A stretch of DNA of 64,000 nt from Desulfosporosinus acididurans (GCF_001029285.1 NZ_LDZY01000001.1:186001-250000), one strand, 5' to 3'. Shown: positions 33,913 through 42,397, counted from the first letter of the stretch. Program-made: numbers and translations. The notes: generated from the letters alone by a model not told the origin.

Positions 33913-34803
33913 CTATTTCTTCGTGGAGCTAGGCGCCTGAATATGAGGAGCTGACCAAGTGGTAGTTGGACGATAAGAAGTAGCCGCCTTCACTTTTTGC
34001 TCAACAGCACTCCCTCTAAGATTAGGGCTATTGTCCCACAGAACCGTATGGAAGGTAAAGTACTTTCCTACATAGTGGCTCATTTTGCTCAGAGGGATAT
34101 AGATTAACATAATTCCGACCAGAATAACATGTAAAACCAGGAGTCCATTAGCAGCAAAAGGTGTAAAGGTAATAATGCCCGCAGTAACTTCGCGAGCTGT
34201 ACCAAATGTAAAGTCGCTGCTCCAGGTTATGATTCCAGTAACAACTGCTGCAAAGAGCAGCAAAAGGTTAAAGTATTCTTGAGGTGTCGTATATTTTTTA
34301 AGAGTAGAGTCAAACATACGACGAAGAACTAACAGCCCAGAACCTAACGCTACTAAAACAAGTCCAATAATCCCAGTGATATAAGTTAGATAAAATAATA
34401 AAAGTCCCCAAATGCTCGTTGTATTCGCTGCCACCACAATTCCATTAAGCATTGAAACGGCTCCGGCAACTAACAAGAATGTCCAAACAAAAATAAAATA
34501 AATTCCTAGATGAAGGGCATAAGAAAGCCACCAAAATGGGCGCTGATTTTCGAATAATGTTTTTATGAAGACTATTTCCTTAAACATTTCGACAATTTCC
34601 CGAACATGTGAAACTTCTCGAGGTTTTTTCCACCAAGAAATCTCCTCGTAGAATGAGCCTCCGTGCTCAAATCCTTTTTCTTTCGGTACGGGATATAGTT
34701 CCATTCGCCCGTGTAATGGTAATTTTGAAAACTGATAGGCCTTATAAGCGGACAAACCAAGAAAAAGGAGTATGGCCGCATAAGCAATTAAACTTAGAAA
34801 CAA
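33913..34803 (-). CDS. dsrM: DsrM, membrane cytochrome b subunit of DsrMK
   Basis: NarI/HdrE-like haem b subunit that takes electrons from menaquinol to DsrK. I count about five or six membrane segments: one at the N-terminus (SLIAYAAILLFLGLSAY), then LGIYFIFVWTFLLVAGAV, WGLLLFYLTYITGIIGLVLVAL, YFNLLLLFAAVVTGIITW and GLLVLHVILVGIMLIYIPL, with candidate haem-ligand histidines in the H-containing helices (SYALHLGIY, LLVLHVILV). The start is TTG at 34803 after AAAGGAGG. It has 296 residues. It is the first gene of dsrMK, transcribed away from the gene at 35108. Confidence 0.93.
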   Translation of the reverse strand: MFLSLIAYAAILLFLGLSAYKAYQFSKLPLHGRMELYPVPKEKGFEHGGSFYEEISWWKKPREVSHVREIVEMFKEIVFIKTLFENQRPFWWLSYALHLGIYFIFVWTFLLVAGAVSMLNGIVVAANTTSIWGLLLFYLTYITGIIGLVLVALGSGLLVLRRMFDSTLKKYTTPQEYFNLLLLFAAVVTGIITWSSDFTFGTAREVTAGIITFTPFAANGLLVLHVILVGIMLIYIPLSKMSHYVGKYFTFHTVLWDNSPNLRGSAVEQKVKAATSYRPTTTWSAPHIQAPSSTKK

Positions 34804-35107
34804 AACCCTCTACCTCCTTTGTTATTATTATCACGTTTAGTGTATTTGAGTTATTTAAGCTTGTAAAATTATCATTTTTTATCCTACCATATCATTATCT
34901 AATTGTATCTTTATGGTGTACATATCTATTTTTTTATTCAAAAAAGGCTTAATGGTCTGATATTTCTTAATTATAATTACTGTCCGAAAAAATATTGTCG
35001 TTTTTTTATAGACTCCAAATTAAAACACAATATTTTAGCTTTTATAAATTATTGTTTTCGTATAACATAATTACATCATTAATAAAAAACTGCAAGGAGG
35101 TTCTTGA
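34804..35107. other. Divergent intergenic region dsrM / 35108 gene
   Basis: About 300 bases of very AT-rich DNA between two divergent genes. It should contain two promoters. I saw poly-T stretches but no confident operator or ORF. Confidence 0.4.
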
Positions 35108-35860
35108 ATGAAAGCTTTAATAACGTTAACTGCCAGTGAATCTAAACGTCTAATTGCCAGAGGAGTTAGGGGATTGTCCTGTGTTCAGAATGCTTTAAAC
35201 AAACATGCTGTAATTATTGCCGGAGGTACAACAAATGCTTTTGTGGCTGAAGAATTGCTGGGGGTAACCATTGAAGATAAGACAGGCTACACCATGGGCA
35301 TTGTTTCTAAAGGAGAGTTAGGAATCAGCCGCTCTACGAAGAGAACTGCTCCTTATGTCATTGTTGAGGGAAAGGTTATTGAGACCCCATGGAAAGAATA
35401 TCTTCCTAAGTTAAAATCCGGCGATATCTTTATCAAAGGAGGAAATGCCATCGATTACACCGGCTTAACCGCTGTGATGGTTTCAGATGCTTCAGGCGGA
35501 ACTATTGGAGCTGCACAGGGAATACTCTATGCCCGCGGAGTAAAGCTAATCGTTCCTATCGGTCTTGAAAAAATGGTGCCTGATGTCCGTCAGGCCGTGG
35601 AATTTATGACCAAATCTACTGTAGATGATTCGATTGGGCAGAAAGTTGGTCTTATCCCAATGTTGGGGGCAATTCCTGTCACAGAGTTAACTGCACTGGA
35701 AACGTTATATGACGTGGAAGCTCGGTGCATTGCCGCCGGAGGTGTCGATGGTTCGGAAGGAGCCGTCATCATAGCCATTGAAGGCCTCGATGAGGAGGTT
35801 CAACGAGCTTTGCGAGATCTTCAAACCGTAAAAGGAGAGCCTCCAGTTTCTGCGAGTTAG
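35108..35860 (+). CDS. Conserved-looking 250-residue protein of unknown function next to dsrMK
   Basis: I do not recognise this family. It is a soluble, glycine- and threonine-rich alpha/beta protein: AVIIAGGTTNAFVAEELLG near the N-terminus, GISRSTKRTAPYVIVEGKV in the middle, then GDIFIKGGNAIDYTGLTAVMVSDASGGTIGAAQGILYARGVKLIVPIGLEK and a late GGVDGSEGAVIIAIEG. Gly-rich loops suggest nucleotide or phosphate binding, but no classic motif is clear. No signal peptide or membrane segment is visible. The ATG follows AAGGAGG. It is transcribed away from dsrMK and has its own terminator. A sulfur or C1 metabolism link is only suggested by position. Confidence 0.75.
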   Translation: MKALITLTASESKRLIARGVRGLSCVQNALNKHAVIIAGGTTNAFVAEELLGVTIEDKTGYTMGIVSKGELGISRSTKRTAPYVIVEGKVIETPWKEYLPKLKSGDIFIKGGNAIDYTGLTAVMVSDASGGTIGAAQGILYARGVKLIVPIGLEKMVPDVRQAVEFMTKSTVDDSIGQKVGLIPMLGAIPVTELTALETLYDVEARCIAAGGVDGSEGAVIIAIEGLDEEVQRALRDLQTVKGEPPVSAS

Positions 35861-35905
35861 ATATCCGAAAAACCGTACATGATAAACTTAGGATATAATA
35901 TTGAA

Positions 35906-35945
35906 AGAGGATTATTCGCCCGGCGACGGGGAATAATCCTCTTTT
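35906..35945. terminator. Terminator of the 35108 gene
   Basis: AGAGGATTATTC (35906-35917) pairs with GAATAATCCTCT (ending 35942) around a GC-rich loop, followed by TTTTG on the plus strand. It also fits the convergent methyltransferase gene. Confidence 0.9.
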
Positions 35946-35956
35946 GCATTTCTTGT

Positions 35957-37105
35957 TTACGTTCGACTAGTTTCTCTCGGCGGACGTGGTCCAAAAAATT
36001 GATAATAATGACACTCTAGTCGTCCATTATAAAGTTTTCTGCTTTTGTCCCAGCGCCTCCCCATCAAGCGTTCGGGATATTGTTGATTCGTAATAACATG
36101 GAGAGACCAGTTTTCTAAACGGTTAAAGGTCTCACCAAGTTCAAGATAAAGCTGTTCAATTTCTTCCTTTTGACCTAGTCGCTCACCATAGGGTGGATTC
36201 GTAATAATATGACCATAATTAAATCTTGATCTAACCTCTGCCACCGGCAAACGCTGAAAATGAATTAGATCACTGACACCGGCCTCCTGAGCATGTGTCC
36301 TTGCTAAAGACAGAGCCTTAGGGTCAATATCTGAGCCATATATATGAAGGTCTTTACTATGTCCTTGAAGATCAAGGGCCTCTTGAAAAGCTTCCTGCCA
36401 AAACTCTTTAGGAATACATGGCCACTTTTCGGCATCAAAGCTTCGCCTGAGACCAGGCGCCCGATTAAGGGCAATCAAGGCTGCTTCAATTAGAATCGTT
36501 CCCGTCCCGCAGAAAGGGTCTAATAAAGCTCGTTCTTTATGCCAATGACTTAATTGAACCATTGCTGCAGCTAGAGTCTCTTTCAGAGGTGCTTGACCCG
36601 CAAGTTTACGGTAACCGCGTTTATGCAGACCAAGTCCGGAAGTATCGATTGTCAAAGTAGCCTCGTTATTCAGAAGGGCAACCTCAATTTGATAGCGGGG
36701 CCCTGTTTCTTCGAACCAACTACGGCCATATTTCTCCTTTAACCGTTCTACAATTGCCTTTTTAACAATAGCTTGACAATCGGAAACACTGAATAGCTTT
36801 GATTTAATTGATTTTCCTTGGACGGGAAAGTTCGCATCCTCAGGAAGCCATTCTTCCCAAGGTAATTTTTTCGTCTCTTGAAAAAGCTCTTCAAAGGTCA
36901 TAGCCTTAAAAGAACCAATTTTTAAGAGGACGCGATCCGAACTGCGCAGCCAAATGTTTGAGCGGCAAATTCCCAGCTCATCAGCGACAAAAGTGACCTT
37001 TCCATTTTCAACAACTTGATCGAAATACCCCAGTTCCTTCAACTCTCGGGCGACAATAGATTCTAAACCAAAGGCAGCCGTTGCTATTAACTGTAATTTA
37101 GCCAT
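35957..37105 (-). CDS. THUMP-domain class I RNA methyltransferase (RlmL/YpsC type)
   Basis: SAM-dependent 23S rRNA guanine-N2 methyltransferase-like protein. The N-terminal part (residues 1-165) has THUMP-like sequence (AFGLESIVARELKELGY and the KLFSVSDCQAIVKKAIVERLK helix), and the C-terminal catalytic domain has DPFCGTGTILIEAALIALNRAPG (SAM loop) and the ITNPPYGERLG motif characteristic of N2-guanine/N6-adenine enzymes. It has 382 residues, as in Bacillus YpsC. The exact target nucleotide is not shown by the sequence. Confidence 0.93.
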   Translation of the reverse strand: MAKLQLIATAAFGLESIVARELKELGYFDQVVENGKVTFVADELGICRSNIWLRSSDRVLLKIGSFKAMTFEELFQETKKLPWEEWLPEDANFPVQGKSIKSKLFSVSDCQAIVKKAIVERLKEKYGRSWFEETGPRYQIEVALLNNEATLTIDTSGLGLHKRGYRKLAGQAPLKETLAAAMVQLSHWHKERALLDPFCGTGTILIEAALIALNRAPGLRRSFDAEKWPCIPKEFWQEAFQEALDLQGHSKDLHIYGSDIDPKALSLARTHAQEAGVSDLIHFQRLPVAEVRSRFNYGHIITNPPYGERLGQKEEIEQLYLELGETFNRLENWSLHVITNQQYPERLMGRRWDKSRKLYNGRLECHYYQFFGPRPPRETSRT

Positions 37106-37341
37106 TTTGGATTCAACCCCTTAAATATTTACGACTAACCTCTTCAACTCTGGAAAAGGTCCTTGTCAACTATACGTTTTAGAGATAATAATAGCAAGTA
37201 GAAATTCGTCGCAATTTTCTGCATCAAGCAGAATACGTCAGGAACATGCGTTCTTAATTTAGAAATATTAACCAATTAACCAAACTTTGCATTATTGAAT
37301 CAATAGGTTCTAGGATAAGCTTTTCCAATTTTTAAGTGCTA

Positions 37342-38565
37342 TCATTTTGCAGTATAAATCTCAACAATTTTTAAAATAACGTCTACTGCTTTTTCCATAG
37401 CAAAGATGGGAATAAATTCAAATTTTCCATGAAAGTTGTGTCCACCGGTAAAAATATTTGGCGTAGGCAGCCCCATAAATGATAGTCTAGCCCCATCAGT
37501 TCCGCCTCTGATCGGACGGATATCCGGGACCACGCCAACTGCCTCCATGGCCTTTTCCGCATTTTCAAGGATATGCTTTACAGGTTCAATCTTTTCTTTC
37601 ATATTGAAATATTGATCCTTAATCTCTATGGAAAACCTTTCGGGTCCATATTTTTCATTAAGATCAATTATAATCTGCTGCAACTTTTCTTTTCGTTGTT
37701 GAAAAGAATTTATCTCAAAATCACGGACGATATAATTAAGAATTGTCTCTTCTACGTTTCCATGAATATCAGTCAAGTGATAAAATCCTTCATACCCTTC
37801 AGTATTGACAGGGGTTTCATCCTTTGGCAGCTTCATAATAAATTCTTGAGCCAGCAAAATGGCATTAATCATTTTACCCTTAGCCGATCCTGGATGAACG
37901 TTTCTTCCTTGAACTTTAACTTTTACCCCGGCCGCATTAAAATTTTCATATTCTAATTCACCAATTGCACCACCATCAACGGTATAAGCAAACTCCGCAC
38001 CAAATCTCTGAACGTCGAAATGGTCCGCTCCCCTGCCCACTTCCTCGTTAGGGGTAAAAGCAATGCATATCTTCCCATGTGAAATATCCTTATGACACTG
38101 CAGGTAATCAATGGCCGTCATCACCTCAGCAATTCCTGCCTTGTCATCTGCGCCAAGTAAGGTTGTTCCATCGGTGGTAATTAGAGTTTTCCCACGGTAA
38201 TTTAATAATTCCGGAAAGTCCTTAGGTGATAAAACAATATTTTTATCTCCATTGAGGACAATATCACTGCCATCATAATTTTCGATAAGCTGAGGTTTTA
38301 CATCCTTGCCAAGCATATCGGGACTTGTATCCAGATGGGCGATAAAGCCAATTGGCGGAATGTGTTTGCTGGTATTTGCCGGTAAATGAGCAAGGACATA
38401 TCCCTTTTCATCGACGGAAGCATCGTCTAAACCTAAAGCTTTAAGTTCTTCAACAAGAGCATTAGCCAATTCAAATTGCCCGGGAGTTGTAAGAACTACG
38501 GTTTCTTCACTCGATTGTGTATCAAATTTTACATAATGTAAGAATCGTTCAATTACAGTTGTCAT
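37342..38565 (-). CDS. pepT: Peptidase T (tripeptide aminopeptidase)
   Basis: M20B zinc tripeptidase that releases the N-terminal residue of tripeptides in the cytoplasm. The metal ligands appear in order: FIAHLDTSPD (His/Asp), LLGADDKAGIAEV (bridging Asp), AFTPNEEVGRG (catalytic and metal Glu), and TVDGG; NVHPGSAKG and RPIRGGTDGARLS complete the dimer interface and substrate sites. The ATG at 38565 is chosen because GGAGG lies upstream; a longer frame reaching 38607 is not supported. It has 407 residues. It is monocistronic. Confidence 0.95.
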   Translation of the reverse strand: MTTVIERFLHYVKFDTQSSEETVVLTTPGQFELANALVEELKALGLDDASVDEKGYVLAHLPANTSKHIPPIGFIAHLDTSPDMLGKDVKPQLIENYDGSDIVLNGDKNIVLSPKDFPELLNYRGKTLITTDGTTLLGADDKAGIAEVMTAIDYLQCHKDISHGKICIAFTPNEEVGRGADHFDVQRFGAEFAYTVDGGAIGELEYENFNAAGVKVKVQGRNVHPGSAKGKMINAILLAQEFIMKLPKDETPVNTEGYEGFYHLTDIHGNVEETILNYIVRDFEINSFQQRKEKLQQIIIDLNEKYGPERFSIEIKDQYFNMKEKIEPVKHILENAEKAMEAVGVVPDIRPIRGGTDGARLSFMGLPTPNIFTGGHNFHGKFEFIPIFAMEKAVDVILKIVEIYTAK

Positions 38566-38671
38566 CTTAAAACCTCCATCTTTAGCAAAACTATTTTTAC
38601 AACACATAGGTTTTTAAGCTCGGTTAACGACTAATTATACCATCAACATACTATAAACCGCATTTACTGAA

Positions 38672-38702
38672 TTCAAGCCTCAGCCTGGGGCTGAGGCTTG
38701 AA
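38672..38702. terminator. Hairpin after the 44-codon gene
   Basis: TTCAAGCCTCAG (38672-38683) / CTGAGGCTTGAA (38691-38702): a perfect 12-bp stem with a 7-base loop directly after the stop codon of the small gene. The minus-strand T-run is short. Confidence 0.75.
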
Positions 38703-38704
38703 AA

Positions 38705-38839
38705 CTAGAGCTCACTGTTAGGGTTCTCTTTAAGATCTTTACCTTTCTTTTGATGCTGTTTGAATTCTGCTCGCCGCGAATCATATTTGGCGCTGGCAAG
38801 ACCTTTGGGGTGTTTTTGGATTTCACCTGACTTTTTCAT
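38705..38839 (-). CDS. 44-residue basic small protein
   Basis: Gene read directly on the minus strand: ATG at 38839, stop TAG at 38705, 44 residues, with GGAGG 6-7 bases upstream and a perfect hairpin immediately downstream. The peptide is very charged (MKKSGEIQKHPKGLASAKYD, then SRRAEFKQHQKKGKDLKENP), with 12 lysines among 44 residues and no cysteine or membrane segment. Such a composition suggests a small, perhaps intrinsically disordered, nucleic-acid- or spore-associated protein, but I recognise no family. Confidence 0.65.
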   Translation of the reverse strand: MKKSGEIQKHPKGLASAKYDSRRAEFKQHQKKGKDLKENPNSEL

Positions 38840-38986
38840 AGTTACCTCCATACTTTCGCAAGTGAATTTCAACGTTAGTATGTTACACAGGAGAATATAT
38901 CATGTAGTCAAATTCTTTAGTCACCTTTTGCTTAAACAATAATATGATGCTGAAGAAACATATTTTTAACTGAAAGAGATGATTAC

Positions 38987-40303
38987 ATGAACTATAAACT
39001 TTCAGAATCAATTTATAGGCATCTTGTTATGGGGACAGACATGAAAATTCCCTTATACAACGGCGAATGGGTAACGGGCATTAATTTTGATAATGCCGCG
39101 TCAACCCCCCCTTTAGTTTCTGTTATGGAGGAAATAAATCGTTTCGCACCAATGTATTCTTCAGTACATCGCGGAACTGGGTACAAATCTCAATATTCTT
39201 CCCAGATCTACGAAGAAGCGAGATCAATCGTTCTGAATTTCGTTAATGCTGACCCCAATAACGATACGGTGATTTTTGTTAAAAACACGACTGAAGCCAT
39301 TAATAAATTGTCTTATCGCCTTTGCGAAGACAATAAGAAAGGTATCATTATATCTACATGGATGGAGCATCATTCCAACGATTTGCCATGGAGAAACAAA
39401 TTTCAGGTGGATTATGTAGATATAAACTCCCAGGGAAAACTAAACCTCACGGATCTGGAAAACAAACTAATACGCCATAAGGGGAAAGTAAAATTAGTTA
39501 CAGTTACCGGAGCATCAAACGTAACCGGCTACATTAATCCCATACATAAAATAGCCGAATTGGCACATCGTTATCGAGCTCAAATCCTTGTCGATGGTGC
39601 TCAAATGGTACCCCATACCATTGTCAACATGAGGCCGGAAAACCCACTTCAGCGTATCGATTATCTAGCATTTTCGGCTCACAAAATGTACGCACCCTTT
39701 GGCAGCGGAGTCCTGATTGGTCCTCAGGAAACCTTCCAAAAAGGTGTCTCAGAAATGGTGGGAGGAGGAACCGCCGAGATCGTAACCCATGATTGGGTTA
39801 TTTGGAATGACCCTCCAATGAAAGATGAGGCCGGCTCTCCAAATGTCATAGGAGTTGTCGCTCTTGTCGCTGCGATAAAAACGTTGTCTGCTCTAAACAT
39901 GAAGAAAATTGACCATTATGAATATCAGCTTGCCGAATATGCTTATACAGGACTAAGATCAATTCCGGGCATTACACTATATACTCAGTTAAGCCCGGGA
40001 GAACCCCATATAGGCGTCATCCCTTTCAATATTAAAGGTATGCACCACGAACGGGTTGGTTCAATTCTCTCTCAGGAAGCCGGGATCGCCGTTCGGACAG
40101 GATGCTTCTGTACTCAACCCTATATCCAGAAATTATTATCAATTTCTCCGAAACAAATGGAGTATTACAAAAAGAGCCGGAATTCTTCTCGCCCAGGTGT
40201 CGTCCGTATAAGTTTTGGCCTCTATAATAATTTTAACGAAATAAATATTCTCCTGCAAACCCTGGAGCAAATTGTCAGACACCCCACCATGAGCATCTCC
40301 TAA
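38987..40303 (+). CDS. Class V aminotransferase / cysteine desulfurase-like protein
   Basis: PLP enzyme of the SufS/CsdA branch. The PLP lysine is in FSAHKMYAPFGSGVLIG (near residue 231), phosphate/aspartate residues in LVDGAQM, and the substrate-side loop near the C-terminus has AVRTGCFCTQPYI with two cysteines, as expected of cysteine desulfurases. The N-terminal FDNAASTPPL is also typical. It is about 438 residues from ATG 38987. The start has a modest AAAGAGATG site; M15 at 39029 is another option. It is followed by a DsrE-like sulfur-carrier-like gene, which supports a role in sulfur transfer. An isopenicillin-epimerase-like function is possible. Confidence 0.88.
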   Translation: MNYKLSESIYRHLVMGTDMKIPLYNGEWVTGINFDNAASTPPLVSVMEEINRFAPMYSSVHRGTGYKSQYSSQIYEEARSIVLNFVNADPNNDTVIFVKNTTEAINKLSYRLCEDNKKGIIISTWMEHHSNDLPWRNKFQVDYVDINSQGKLNLTDLENKLIRHKGKVKLVTVTGASNVTGYINPIHKIAELAHRYRAQILVDGAQMVPHTIVNMRPENPLQRIDYLAFSAHKMYAPFGSGVLIGPQETFQKGVSEMVGGGTAEIVTHDWVIWNDPPMKDEAGSPNVIGVVALVAAIKTLSALNMKKIDHYEYQLAEYAYTGLRSIPGITLYTQLSPGEPHIGVIPFNIKGMHHERVGSILSQEAGIAVRTGCFCTQPYIQKLLSISPKQMEYYKKSRNSSRPGVVRISFGLYNNFNEINILLQTLEQIVRHPTMSIS

Positions 40304-40369
40304 GTTATACTATTCTAATTTTTACTTATACTAGCTTTAGAAAACAAATTCTAAGGGGTGTAATAACTA

Positions 40370-40846
40370 TTGGAGAAAAAGATGAATATTCTCATGTTCA
40401 GCGGTGACTATGATAAAGCCTTAGCAGCCCTCATACTCGCCAATACTGCAAAAGAATTAGGGGTTAATGTGAGCATGTTTTTTGCTTTTTGGGGATTATT
40501 TTTGGTAAGAGATCCAGCCAAGTTATCAGCAGACGACAAAACTGCTTTTGAAAAAATCTTCGGTTTAATGACACCCAAAGGGCCGGAAGAATTACCCCTT
40601 TCTCGCATGAATATGGCAGGTTTAGGAAAACAAATGCTCCTTGAGATGATGAATGATGACGAGACCCCCACACTCACCGATTTCCTTAATGGGGCCCGAA
40701 AAAAAGGAGTAACCTTTTTTGGCTGTAAGCTCTCTGTTGAGGTCATGGGCTTTAAGGAGGATGAATTACTGCCGGAAGTCCAAATTATTACGGCTAAAGA
40801 ATACTTAAAAGATGCCTTAGAGTCCGATATGCAGCTCTTTATTTAA
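40370..40846 (+). CDS. DsrE/DsrF/DrsH-like family protein
   Basis: 158-residue sulfur-relay-type protein. The pattern MNILMFSGDYDKALAALILANTAKELGVNVSMFFAFWGLFLVRD is the characteristic DsrE-like Rossmann start with SG/D and FFAFWG, and the conserved cysteine is in GVTFFGCKLSVEVMG (near residue 125). The long insert with MTPKGPEELPLSRMNMAG identifies the YrkE-like DrsH subfamily. The likely start is TTG at 40370 (AAGGGGTG at 9 bases); ATG at 40382 is the alternative. It ends exactly where the convergent RNase gene ends. It lies 66 bp after the cysteine desulfurase-like gene, so the two may be a persulfide donor and acceptor. Confidence 0.9.
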   Translation: MEKKMNILMFSGDYDKALAALILANTAKELGVNVSMFFAFWGLFLVRDPAKLSADDKTAFEKIFGLMTPKGPEELPLSRMNMAGLGKQMLLEMMNDDETPTLTDFLNGARKKGVTFFGCKLSVEVMGFKEDELLPEVQIITAKEYLKDALESDMQLFI

Positions 40847-41479
40847 TCACTTACTATTAATTCCCAACGCCTCCTTGGCAAGCCGGTCCACGTAATCGTT
40901 AAACCGATTACCACTGTGACCGGCTACTTTTTCAAAAGTGTAGAGGCCTTGGTACTCTTTCATAAATGTTACATAGGCTTGTGTAAATTTATTCTTTGCT
41001 TTCCAGGCACCAGTAACCCAGTGGGCAATTCCTGAATAGTCATGATAAATTCTTATCTTGGCATTCAGACTCTTAGCCTTTTTCACAGCATGTATTACCG
41101 CTGCGATTTCTCCGGCAACATTCCTCATTACGGCAGCTTCATGATTTTCTCCCGCTCCATTCGCTTCAAAAACAACTTGTCCCTCTTTGACAAAGACATA
41201 ACCAAAAGAATACTTCCCATTTCGATAACTGCCATCTGTATAAACATCATAGTCATACTCCCAGTTTGCTTCACATACTTTATCTTCAGAGGAGTTTGTC
41301 TTGACCCCACCCTTTTGATCTTCTCCATCATCTTTCCAGGCAAGGGCTTCGGCTTTCGTTTCGAATCCTTTAAAAACTGCCCCCTTATACCCTTTAACTG
41401 CTGCCTGACAATCAGGCCAATTATCAAAAAGCCCCTTCTTGTAGCCCTCTTTCACAACATAAAAATTCTTTTTTCCCAA
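40847..41479 (-). CDS. rnhA: Ribonuclease HI with N-terminal hybrid-binding (viroplasmin) domain
   Basis: Removes RNA from RNA/DNA hybrids. The N-terminal hybrid-binding domain reads NFYVVKEGYKKGLFDNWPDCQAAVKGYKGAVFKGF and the catalytic domain has YDVYTDGSYRNGKYSFG (first Asp), MRNVAGEIAAVIHA (Glu), YHDYSGIAHWV (Asp) and VAGHSGNRFNDYVDRLAKEAL (His, Asp). I moved the start to the TTG at 41479 (AAAGGGG at 10 bases), which gives 210 residues like Bacillus halodurans RNase H1. The longer frame to 41560 overlaps a TATAAT promoter at 41529-41534. Stop codons of this and the plus-strand gene abut with no space. Confidence 0.88.
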   Translation of the reverse strand: MGKKNFYVVKEGYKKGLFDNWPDCQAAVKGYKGAVFKGFETKAEALAWKDDGEDQKGGVKTNSSEDKVCEANWEYDYDVYTDGSYRNGKYSFGYVFVKEGQVVFEANGAGENHEAAVMRNVAGEIAAVIHAVKKAKSLNAKIRIYHDYSGIAHWVTGAWKAKNKFTQAYVTFMKEYQGLYTFEKVAGHSGNRFNDYVDRLAKEALGINSK

Positions 41480-41721
41480 AGCTGCAAAACCCCTTTGACT
41501 AAAATTTGGAGCTTTTTTCCCACGTACTATTATAGTATAAGTCTTGTTATCTCGAAACAAAACCGAATAAGATATTATTATGTGCAGAATAGTCTAAATA
41601 TTATTTATAGGTCGGGAGGATTTACCCAATTATTGGTCGAACTCATAAAGATACCTATGGTGTCTAACAGTATAACCTAAGTTCAAACCCAAAAAGACAT
41701 GAACTACGAGGGGGAAAAACA

Positions 41722-42384
41722 ATGGAAACTTACCGGGTAAAGATCGGAGCAGAAGGAGAAATCTCATTACCCTTAGAATTGAGAAATCTCTTTGGATTAG
41801 CTCCAGGAGACACTTTAGATTTATGTGTTGATTCTGAGGGCAAAGTTTTCGTAAGAACTGCCGAGCGTTCAGTCGAACCTCTTTCCGATTTTTTTGAAGA
41901 CCTGATTATCGGCGATTTACATAGCGCCGGATTTACAGGCGACGAGCTTAAGAATAGATTGCTGGAACAAAAATTAAAGTTAAGCACAGTCCTTGACCGA
42001 ATGGCTGAAGAAGGTTACCGGGCTCATAAAAATTTCCAATCCGTGAAATGGCGCGCCATCCAAAGCATAAAATCATTGGAGAGCATGAAATCATCTCCAA
42101 CGCCTTATCAAGTTGTCGTAACCACCCGGGGAATTCATGATTTGGCTGTCCTCCAAGCGGCAGAGCTTAAGGAAATACCAGCAGTGTTAAGCCAACTCGA
42201 AGAAGATCCCTTAGGATTTAAAAGACTGAAAGGACCTTATTATGAAACATACCGGGTTTCTTTCCGCTGCGGCCACAAGGAATACCGAGTCGTTTACACC
42301 ATATTTGCCCCTGAAAATTTAGTCGTCGTGTTAACCATCGGGAAAAGAAAAGCAATCTTTGAAAAGCTGAACGGCATTGCCTAA
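41722..42384 (+). CDS. AbrB-like antitoxin and RelE-like toxin domains in one polypeptide
   Basis: 220-residue fusion. Residues 1-50 (YRVKIGAEGEISLPLELRNLFGLAPGDTLDLCVDSEGKVFVRTAE) match a SpoVT/AbrB swapped-hairpin DNA-binding domain. Residues 55-125 form a helical linker. Residues 128-220 match RelE/ParE toxins: VVVTTRGIHDLAVLQAAELKEIPAVLSQLEEDPLGFKRLKG, then YRVVYTIFAPENLVVVLTIGKRKAIFEKLN. The order and motifs of a whole type II module are present in one chain, so it may be self-inhibited, or the toxin part may be inactive. ATG with a GGGGG-AAAAACA site. Only 13 bp separate it from the downstream MFS gene, suggesting an operon. Confidence 0.8.
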   Translation: METYRVKIGAEGEISLPLELRNLFGLAPGDTLDLCVDSEGKVFVRTAERSVEPLSDFFEDLIIGDLHSAGFTGDELKNRLLEQKLKLSTVLDRMAEEGYRAHKNFQSVKWRAIQSIKSLESMKSSPTPYQVVVTTRGIHDLAVLQAAELKEIPAVLSQLEEDPLGFKRLKGPYYETYRVSFRCGHKEYRVVYTIFAPENLVVVLTIGKRKAIFEKLNGIA

Positions 42385-42397
42385 AGGAGCAAGTTAG

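Noticed and set aside
37106-37341. Gene in the gap between the rRNA methyltransferase and pepT
   Set aside because: About 235 bases with no frame preceded by a ribosome binding site.
38760-38942. 60-residue plus-strand frame
   Set aside because: Antisense to the 44-codon gene, which has the better ribosome binding site and terminator.
41480-41560. N-terminal extension of RNase HI
   Set aside because: No ribosome binding site at 41560, and the region has a TATAAT promoter; the TTG at 41479 gives the usual protein.
41042-41680. 212-residue plus-strand frame
   Set aside because: Antisense to RNase HI; hydrophobic, low-complexity composition typical of a shadow frame.
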